Below are positions 5,297-9,545 of a DNA stretch of 9,545 bases, piece by piece. This DNA comes from Paracoccaceae bacterium (GTDB lineage: Bacteria > Pseudomonadota > Alphaproteobacteria > Rhodobacterales > Rhodobacteraceae). The stretch spans positions 1-9,545 of the forward strand of contig JALSHL010000276.1 of the NCBI GenBank assembly GCA_026982255.1. Reading direction: 5' to 3'. The notes under the pieces were generated by a model. It did no database searches, was not told the DNA's origin, and saw only the letters and a program-made list of their open reading frames with translations. Position numbers and translations under genes: made by a program. Numbering within the stretch: the first letter of the stretch is position 1; each line of letters starts with the position of its first letter.

Positions 5297-6844
5297 ATGT
5301 CCCTTGAACAGAACCCGCCCCGTCGCCGCGCCCGTGGAGGCGGAGCCGCGCGCCGCGCCGAACGCAACGCCCCGAAATTCGAGGCAGCGAAATACATCGA
5401 ACGCAACATTCCGAACTTCGGGATCCTGAATGACGAGGCGCTGGAACTGATCGAACACAACGCCGAAACCGTGCTGGCGGAAATCGGCGTCAATTTCGTG
5501 GATACGCCCGGGGCACTGGACCTGTGGCGCGAAGCCGGTGCCGATGTGGATGGCGAGCGCGTGCGCATCCCGCGCGGTCTGGCACGGGAACTGTGCAAAA
5601 CCGCCCCGTCGCGCATTGTCCAGCACGCCCGCAATCCCGAGCGCACGGTGGAAATCGGTGGCAACACGCTGGTGCTGGCCCCGGTTTACGGCCCGCCTTT
5701 CGTGCGCGATCTGGAGGGCGGCCGCCGCTATGCCACCATGGCGGATTTCGAAAAATTCGTGAAACTCGGCTATATGTCGAAATACCTGCACCATTCCGGC
5801 GGCACGGTGTGCGAGCCGACCGATGTGCCGGTCAACAAGCGGCATCTGGATATGCTCTATGCCCATATGACGCTGACCGACAAACCTTTCATGGGATCTG
5901 TCACCGCGCCGGAACGGGCGGTAGATTCGGTGGAAATGTCGAAAATCCTGTTCGGCGCGGATTTCGTTGACCGCAACGCGGTGATGACCAGCCTGATCAA
6001 CATCAACTCGCCCCTGACATTTGACCCGATCATGGTCGGGGCACTCGATGTCTATGCCCGGGCCAATCAGGCCTGCATCATCTCGCCGTTTATCGTCGGC
6101 GGGGCGATGGCGCCGGTCTCGGTGGCCGGAACGCTGACGCAGGTTTTTGCCGAGGTGCTGGCCGGTGTCGCCTATTCGCAACTGGTGCGCAAAGGCGCGC
6201 CGGTGATTTTCGGCACTTTTGTGACCTCTATCGACATGAACTCCGGCGCGCCGACCTTCGGCACGCCCGAGGCGGCGAAAATCCTCTACGGGGCAGGGCA
6301 GCTGGCGCGGCGCCTGGGATTGCCGTTCCGCTCCGGCGGCGGGCTGTGCGGCTCGAAGCTGCCCGATGCGCAGGCGGGGTATGAAACCGCCAATACGCTG
6401 AACGCGGCCCTTCTGGGCGGGGTCAACTTCATGCTGCACGCCTGCGGCTGGCTGGAGGGCGGTCTGGTGTCGAGCTTCGAGAAATTCGTCATGGACGCCG
6501 ACCAGCTCGGCGCGCTGCACTCCATTGCCGCCGGTGTGGACCTGAGCGAAAACGGGCAGGCGATGTCGGCTATTGCCGAGGTCGGACCAGGGGGGCACTA
6601 CCTGGGCTGCCAGCACACGCAGGCGAATTTCAAGGATGCCTTCTGGCGTTCCGACGTGCTGGACTACAAACCCTTCGAGCAATGGTCGGACGAGGGCGCG
6701 CCCGACACGGTGCAACTCGCCAATGCGCGGGTGAAAAAACTGCTGTCGGAATACCAGAAACCCGCGCTCGATCCGGCGATTGACGAAGCCTTGCAGGCCT
6801 ATGTCGCGCAGAAGAAAGAAAGCATGCCGGACGCTTTCGGCTAG
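5297..6844 (+). CDS. Trimethylamine:corrinoid methyltransferase (MttB) family protein, non-pyrrolysine
   Basis: A 515-aa member of the MttB family (PF06253-like TIM barrel), which moves a methyl group from a quaternary or tertiary amine to a corrinoid protein. Characterised non-pyrrolysine members act on glycine betaine (MtgB), proline betaine (MtpB) or carnitine-type compounds; the substrate here is not determinable. I recognise the family from YIERNIPNFGILNDEALELIEHNAE near the start, NINSPLTFDPIMVGALDVYARANQ, GGAMAPVSVAGTL, the segment GGLCGSKLPDAQAGYETANT, and the C-terminal GGHYLGCQHTQANF. The open frame has no internal amber codon. The N-terminus carries a basic Arg/Gly-rich tail (about 9-24). 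The start ATG at 5297 has AGGA about ten bases upstream; the reading frame stays open far upstream, but that part is antisense to guaA and not coding. No corrinoid protein gene is in the window. The stop interlocks with that of the convergent gene. Confidence 0.92.
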   Translation: MSLEQNPPRRRARGGGAARRAERNAPKFEAAKYIERNIPNFGILNDEALELIEHNAETVLAEIGVNFVDTPGALDLWREAGADVDGERVRIPRGLARELCKTAPSRIVQHARNPERTVEIGGNTLVLAPVYGPPFVRDLEGGRRYATMADFEKFVKLGYMSKYLHHSGGTVCEPTDVPVNKRHLDMLYAHMTLTDKPFMGSVTAPERAVDSVEMSKILFGADFVDRNAVMTSLININSPLTFDPIMVGALDVYARANQACIISPFIVGGAMAPVSVAGTLTQVFAEVLAGVAYSQLVRKGAPVIFGTFVTSIDMNSGAPTFGTPEAAKILYGAGQLARRLGLPFRSGGGLCGSKLPDAQAGYETANTLNAALLGGVNFMLHACGWLEGGLVSSFEKFVMDADQLGALHSIAAGVDLSENGQAMSAIAEVGPGGHYLGCQHTQANFKDAFWRSDVLDYKPFEQWSDEGAPDTVQLANARVKKLLSEYQKPALDPAIDEALQAYVAQKKESMPDAFG

Positions 6845-7134
6845 GCGGCCTGTTTCATTTCCAACGGTTGGCCCGCCTCGGCCAGAAGCGCCGTCAGCAC
6901 AGTAACATGGCGGCGCGGGCTGTAGTTCACGTCATGCGCCTTGCGAAGCGCCTCCATCCGCGCTTCCTCGGCCAACAGCGAATCCAGCAGGCGGTTCCCG
7001 TAAAGGGTGAGCGGGATTCCCCCGATGCTTTTCAGATAGCGCTTGCGACTGTATTCGCCAATTCCGGCCCGCGCCGTCCGGATCAGGATCTTCGGGCGGG
7101 ACAGGGTGGCGAGTGTGTCATGTATGTTGGTCAT
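6841..7134 (-). CDS. Small conserved protein, DUF6477 type
   Basis: A 97-aa protein that I recognise as a DUF6477-like Rhodobacterales protein of unknown function. Visible features are an N-terminal motif MTNIHDTLATLSRPKILIRTAR, a basic segment GEYSRKRYLKSIGG (25-38), a leucine-rich helix LLDSLLAEEARMEALRKAHDVNY (49-71) and a final conserved-looking YSPRRHVTVLTALLAEA (71-87). There is no signal peptide, transmembrane segment or catalytic motif. The ATG at 7134 has a strong AAAGGAG eight bases upstream; a longer frame to 7221 runs into the control region and is not supported. It is divergent from the HTH/DUF6456 gene and converges with the MttB-family gene, sharing the palindrome CTAG (6841-6844) as stop on both strands. 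The pairing with the HTH gene suggests shared regulation or function (inference). Confidence 0.8.
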   Translation of the reverse strand: MTNIHDTLATLSRPKILIRTARAGIGEYSRKRYLKSIGGIPLTLYGNRLLDSLLAEEARMEALRKAHDVNYSPRRHVTVLTALLAEAGQPLEMKQAA

Positions 7135-7164
7135 TTCGATCTCCTTTCTTGATAATTGCACCAA

Positions 7165-7192
7165 ACCTAACGCAACCTTAGGTGGTGTTGCG
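7165..7192. repeat. Dyad repeat copy 1 in the divergent control region
   Basis: Contains a perfect 8-bp inverted repeat, AACGCAAC (7169-7176) and GTTGCGTT (7187-7194), with a 10-nt spacer. Overlapping it is a second perfect dyad, ACCTAA (7165-7170) and TTAGGT (7178-7183). A related copy lies at 7262-7286. It is 31 bp upstream of the DUF6477 start codon, where it would overlap that gene's promoter; a regulator binding site is likely but unproven. Confidence 0.5.
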
Positions 7193-7247
7193 TTTTCGTG
7201 CGATCGCGCGCTCGCAGCCAAGGCGCCGAACTGTCTGGCAAATCGAA

Positions 7248-7263
7248 TTAACCGATCCTTTAC
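7248..7263 (+). promoter_or_regulatory. CtrA-like site TTAA-N7-TTTAC
   Basis: TTAA (7248-7251), seven bases, then TTTAC (7259-7263). The CtrA consensus in alphaproteobacteria is TTAA-N7-TTAAC, so there is one mismatch. It lies between the two dyad repeats and upstream of the HTH gene. An AT-rich intergenic sequence gives such near-matches by chance fairly often. Confidence 0.25.
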
Positions 7264-7286
7264 CTAACAACCTTAAGGAGAGTTGC
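7262..7286. repeat. Dyad repeat copy 2 in the divergent control region
   Basis: Starts with ACCTAAC and continues AACCTTA as in copy 1, but lacks two bases between these blocks. Its inverted core is CAAC (7268-7271), a 10-nt spacer, and GTTG (7282-7285). The 18-bp core matches copy 1 at 14 positions. The centres of the two cores are 95 bp apart, about nine helical turns. It lies 30 bp upstream of the HTH gene start and just upstream of a -10-like TATAAC (7293-7298). Confidence 0.5.
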
Positions 7287-7292
7287 TCGATT

Positions 7293-7298
7293 TATAAC
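7293..7298 (+). promoter_or_regulatory. -10-like element upstream of the HTH gene
   Basis: TATAAC at 7293-7298 would place the transcription start near 7305-7306, at or beside an ATG (7306) that opens only a six-codon frame. The matching -35 position falls inside dyad repeat copy 2 (7262-7286) and is a poor match, so a protein bound there could activate or block this promoter. Motif match only. Confidence 0.35.
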
Positions 7299-7315
7299 AA
7301 ATGCGATGAAAATCT

Positions 7316-8383
7316 TTGCCAAATAACACAGACTTTCCGGACTGGTTGCCCGAGGCGGTTCTCGCCTATCTCCGAAATACCGGAATCGGTCACGGGATTC
7401 GCCGGATCGCCCGCGATACAGGCCGCAACCCCTCGACCGTTTCACGGCAAGTGCGCCGGCTTGAACTATGGCGGGACGATCCGTTGATCGACCGGGCCCT
7501 GGAACGTCTGTCACAACACCTTTCAACCATCCCCAACGAGGAGCACAACCGCATGGAACCTTCCCCCTGTCTGACCGAAGCCAGAATCACCCGCGAGGCC
7601 AAACGTGTGTTGCGCCGTCTGTGCGAACACGACACGTTTCTGCTGATTTCCGGTCGTGCCGAACAGGCGGTGGTTTTCAAGACCGTTGTATCCGGCAAGC
7701 CGACCCGTTTGGCCAATTTCCCGCGCGAGGTGGCCGAGGCCTTTGCCCTCAAGGAATGGATCGCGGGCGACAGTGTCGGCGATGTCGGAAAATACCACAT
7801 CACAACCACCGGCCGCGCCGCCCTCAAGCGAATGCTGGCCGAGGAACGCCGGACTCGCGACGCGGTCACCACCCCGTTTCAGGAACAACACAAGGTTTTT
7901 GGCGAGCGTATCGTGAAAACCCATGATGGCACAGGCCACGAGAGCCTGCGTTTCAACCTCGCCGAAAGCCCGCTGACCCTGCTGGCCCGCAAAAAGGACC
8001 GTTCCGGCGCGGTCTACCTGCCGCCGGAACTGCTGGAGGCCGGCGAGCGCCTGCGCGCGGATTTCGAAAGCGCGCAACTGGGGCCGCGTGTGGCCCAGAA
8101 CTGGGACCGGTTCATGACCAGCGGTGCCAGCAACGGCTGGTCAACCGGTGCCGAAGGGTCGACTGCCGCGCGGGAGCGGGTATCGAAGGCGCTCGCGGCT
8201 CTCGGGCCTGGGCTGGGGGATATCGCCCTGCGGGTCTGCTGTTTTCTCGAAGGTATGGAAAAGGCCGAAAAACGTCTCGGCTGGTCGGCGCGCTCCGGCA
8301 AGGTGGTGCTGAAGATCGCGCTGCAAAGGCTGGCGATCCACTATGGCATTACCTTGCCGGAGGCCGAAGAACGGGCCGGTTAG
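7316..8383 (+). CDS. HTH-containing DUF6456-type putative DNA-binding protein
   Basis: A 355-aa probable transcription or DNA-binding factor of unknown role. Three parts can be seen. The N-terminal helix-turn-helix (about 24-50) has IRRIARDTGRNPSTVSRQVRRL. A middle segment (about 86-175) resembles a winged helix and ends in KYHITTTGRAALKRML. The C-terminal DUF6456-like domain (about 214-345) has NLAESPLTLLARKKD, AGERLRADFESAQL, ALRVCCFLEGMEKAEKRLGW and SGKVVLKIALQRLAIHY. There is no signal peptide or membrane segment. The start is uncertain: TTG at 7316 lies just after an in-frame stop (7307-7309), has no clear ribosome binding site, and is overlapped by the six-codon ATG frame 7306-7326 in another frame. 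Removing one T from 7315-7317 would fuse that ATG to this gene. Its stop overlaps the tpiA stop by 4 bp. The domain name comes from recall, not a search. Confidence 0.85.
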   Translation: MPNNTDFPDWLPEAVLAYLRNTGIGHGIRRIARDTGRNPSTVSRQVRRLELWRDDPLIDRALERLSQHLSTIPNEEHNRMEPSPCLTEARITREAKRVLRRLCEHDTFLLISGRAEQAVVFKTVVSGKPTRLANFPREVAEAFALKEWIAGDSVGDVGKYHITTTGRAALKRMLAEERRTRDAVTTPFQEQHKVFGERIVKTHDGTGHESLRFNLAESPLTLLARKKDRSGAVYLPPELLEAGERLRADFESAQLGPRVAQNWDRFMTSGASNGWSTGAEGSTAARERVSKALAALGPGLGDIALRVCCFLEGMEKAEKRLGWSARSGKVVLKIALQRLAIHYGITLPEAEERAG

Positions 8384-9117
8384 CCTGCCGCTTTCACAAT
8401 CCCGCTGAAATCGGCGGCCTTCAGCGAGGCCCCGCCGACCAGCCCGCCGTCCACATTGGAGACGGCGAAAATCTCGGCGGCATTGGTCGGTTTGACCGAG
8501 CCGCCGTAAAGAATCCGGAAACCGTTGCCTTCCTCGCCAAAACGCGCCGCCAGCTTGCCGCGCAGGAAATCATGCACTTCGGCAATTTCCTCCAGCGTCG
8601 GGGTGCGGCCGGTGCCGATGGCCCAGACCGGTTCGTAGGCAATAATCGTGTTTTCAGCCGTTGCGCCGTCCGGTGTGGAGCCGTCCAGCTGCCCGCCGAT
8701 CACGTCGAGAGTCGTGCCCGCATCGCGCTCGGCCTCGGTCTCGCCGACGCACACGATGGCCAGCAATCCGGCCCGCCAGGCGGCCTCGGTCTTGCGACGG
8801 ACCATATCGTCGGTCTCGCCATGGTCCGCGCGCCGTTCGGAATGGCCCAGAATCACCGCGCCCGCGCCCGCATCCGCCAGCATTTCCGCCGCGATATCGC
8901 CGGTATGGGCGCCGCTCTCGTTCCAGTGGCAATCCTGTCCGCCAACCATGATCCCCGATCCCTGTGTCGCCTGCGCCATCGCCGCAACCAGCGTGGCGGG
9001 CGGGCAAAGGATCACATCGCAACCGCCGGTGACAGCAGGTTTCAGCGCCTCCACCTCGGACAAAGAGGCCTTCACCCCGTTCATTTTCCAGTTTCCGGCA
9101 GCAACCTTGCGACGCAT
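8380..9117 (-). CDS. tpiA: Triose-phosphate isomerase
   Basis: Interconverts dihydroxyacetone phosphate and glyceraldehyde 3-phosphate (glycolysis, gluconeogenesis). It is 245 aa, a complete TIM barrel. The catalytic residues are present: Asn9 and Lys11 in AGNWKMNG, His92 in GHSERR, and Glu162 in the signature AYEPVWAIGTG (160-170) followed by the mobile loop. The phosphate-binding YGGSVKPTN and GGLVGGASL lie near the C-terminus. The chosen ATG at 9117 has AGGGAG six bases upstream and matches MRRKVAAGNWKMN. A frame extending to 9171 would run into a terminator hairpin. The stop TAA overlaps the stop TAG of the convergent HTH gene (8380-8383). It lies downstream of the iron-sulfur carrier gene on the same strand, but the hairpin at 9155-9191 separates the two. 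Confidence 0.97.
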   Translation of the reverse strand: MRRKVAAGNWKMNGVKASLSEVEALKPAVTGGCDVILCPPATLVAAMAQATQGSGIMVGGQDCHWNESGAHTGDIAAEMLADAGAGAVILGHSERRADHGETDDMVRRKTEAAWRAGLLAIVCVGETEAERDAGTTLDVIGGQLDGSTPDGATAENTIIAYEPVWAIGTGRTPTLEEIAEVHDFLRGKLAARFGEEGNGFRILYGGSVKPTNAAEIFAVSNVDGGLVGGASLKAADFSGIVKAAG

Positions 9118-9147
9118 ATCAATCTCCCTTAGTGCAATCGTTTTGAC

Positions 9148-9191
9148 AAAAATAGCAGGGTTTTTCCCCATACAAAGGGGAAATACCCTGC
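9148..9191 (-). terminator. Strong intrinsic terminator after the iron-sulfur carrier gene
   Basis: Two 15-nt arms (9155-9169 and 9177-9191) pair at 14 of 15 positions, with one T-T mismatch (9162 and 9184), around a 7-nt loop. On the minus strand the hairpin is followed by TA and five Ts (9148-9152). The plus strand has no T tract after the hairpin, which sets the direction. It begins 31 nt after the stop of the A-type carrier gene and ends upstream of tpiA. Confidence 0.85.
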
Positions 9192-9222
9192 GAAATAGCG
9201 ACTTATGCGCCCAGTTTCGGGC

Positions 9223-9545
9223 CTACATGCCGTCGAATTTGATCGATTCCCCGCACCCGCAGGCTTCGGTCACATTGGGGTTCTTGAAATCGAAACCGCT
9301 TTCCAGCAGCGAGGTTTTATAATCGATCTCGGTGCCGAACAGGAACATCTGCGCCATCGGGGCAATCATCACCCGCGCGCCGTTGTGTTCCACCACCTCG
9401 TCGGCGGGGTCCACCTCGTCCACATATTCCATGGTGTATTCCATGCCGGCGCAGCCGCCCTTTTTCAGGCCGATCCGCAACCCCTGCGAGCCCTTGTCGG
9501 CCATCAGTTTCGCGATCTGCTTCGCTGCGGCATCCGTAATGGAAA
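9223..9545 (-). CDS. A-type iron-sulfur cluster carrier (IscA/SufA/ErpA family), partial (5' end beyond right edge)
   Basis: Scaffold or carrier that receives Fe-S clusters and hands them to apo-proteins. About 107 codons are visible; the frame is open to the right edge, where SITDAAAKQIAKLMADKG is the usual first helix, so the true start is beyond 9545. An internal ATG at 9504 would cut off this helix and is not the start. The three conserved cysteine ligands are present: one in KKGGCAGMEY and two in the C-terminal ACGCGES (CxC). NVTEACGCGESI and FDFKNPN are typical of the family. The gene ends with FDGM and a TAG stop, then the strong hairpin terminator. Which of IscA, SufA or ErpA it is cannot be settled without its neighbours. 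Confidence 0.93.
   Translation of the reverse strand, partial: SITDAAAKQIAKLMADKGSQGLRIGLKKGGCAGMEYTMEYVDEVDPADEVVEHNGARVMIAPMAQMFLFGTEIDYKTSLLESGFDFKNPNVTEACGCGESIKFDGM

Noticed and set aside
5246..6715. 489-codon open frame on the minus strand antisense to the MttB-family gene
   Set aside because: It is a shadow of a clearly recognisable gene; its translation shows no family features and is His/Arg/Gln-rich.
5297..6844. Pyrrolysine-containing trimethylamine methyltransferase
   Set aside because: There is no in-frame amber codon before the terminal TAG, so the gene belongs with the non-pyrrolysine members.
7275..7285. AAGGAG followed by TTG, which could start a gene at 7283
   Set aside because: The frame closes after four codons and the spacing is only two bases. 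The sequence is part of dyad repeat copy 2.
7523..8077. 184-codon minus-strand frame inside the HTH gene
   Set aside because: Antisense to a recognisable HTH/DUF6456-type protein, with no ribosome binding site or family features.
1..9545. CRISPR array, insertion sequence or prophage attachment at tRNA-Asn
   Set aside because: No regularly spaced repeats, transposase, integrase or duplicated tRNA 3' end was seen; the tRNA flanks are ordinary chromosomal genes.

Overview
The window looks like an ordinary chromosomal segment of a GC-rich alphaproteobacterium, most likely Rhodobacterales (Rhodobacteraceae/Roseobacter type). The evidence is the codon usage, the compact overlapping gene layout, a pcaD-pcaC-pcaH-pcaG gene order, a non-pyrrolysine MttB-family protein with an Arg/Gly-rich N-terminus, and a divergent pair of small Rhodobacterales-type genes that I recognise as DUF6477 and HTH/DUF6456. 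These identities come from reading the translations, not from database searches.

Layout, left to right: (1) 1-2301, minus strand: protocatechuate operon pcaD-pcaC-pcaH-pcaG with every junction overlapping; pcaG runs off the left edge. It encodes aromatic ring cleavage and the later decarboxylation and lactone hydrolysis steps of the beta-ketoadipate pathway. (2) 2302-2474: a 173-bp control region with a candidate pca operator and a good promoter for tRNA-Asn (2475-2549, plus strand). (3) 2572-3231, minus: a lipoprotein L,D-transpeptidase-like (YkuD) protein. (4) 3324-5164, minus: guaA (GMP synthase) followed by an overlapping small ABM-fold monooxygenase-like gene and a hairpin terminator. 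(5) 5297-6844, plus: a large MttB-family methyltransferase. (6) 6841-8383: divergent DUF6477 (minus) and HTH/DUF6456 (plus) genes around a 181-bp control region that carries two related dyad repeats. (7) 8380-9117, minus: tpiA. (8) 9223-9545, minus: an A-type iron-sulfur carrier gene cut by the right edge, followed by a very strong intrinsic terminator.

Most of the content is housekeeping or well-known catabolism. No gene-free stretch exceeds 181 bp, and I see no mobile element, CRISPR array or phage gene. The least understood part is the DUF6477-HTH/DUF6456 divergent pair: a probable DNA-binding protein of unknown role, a small partner of unknown function, two similar operator-like dyads about 95 bp apart, a CtrA-like site, and an irregular translation start. 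Second is the MttB-family protein, which has no corrinoid partner or corrinoid:folate methyltransferase in view. Two convergent gene pairs (MttB/DUF6477 and HTH/tpiA) overlap tail to tail by exactly 4 bp with interlocking stop codons.
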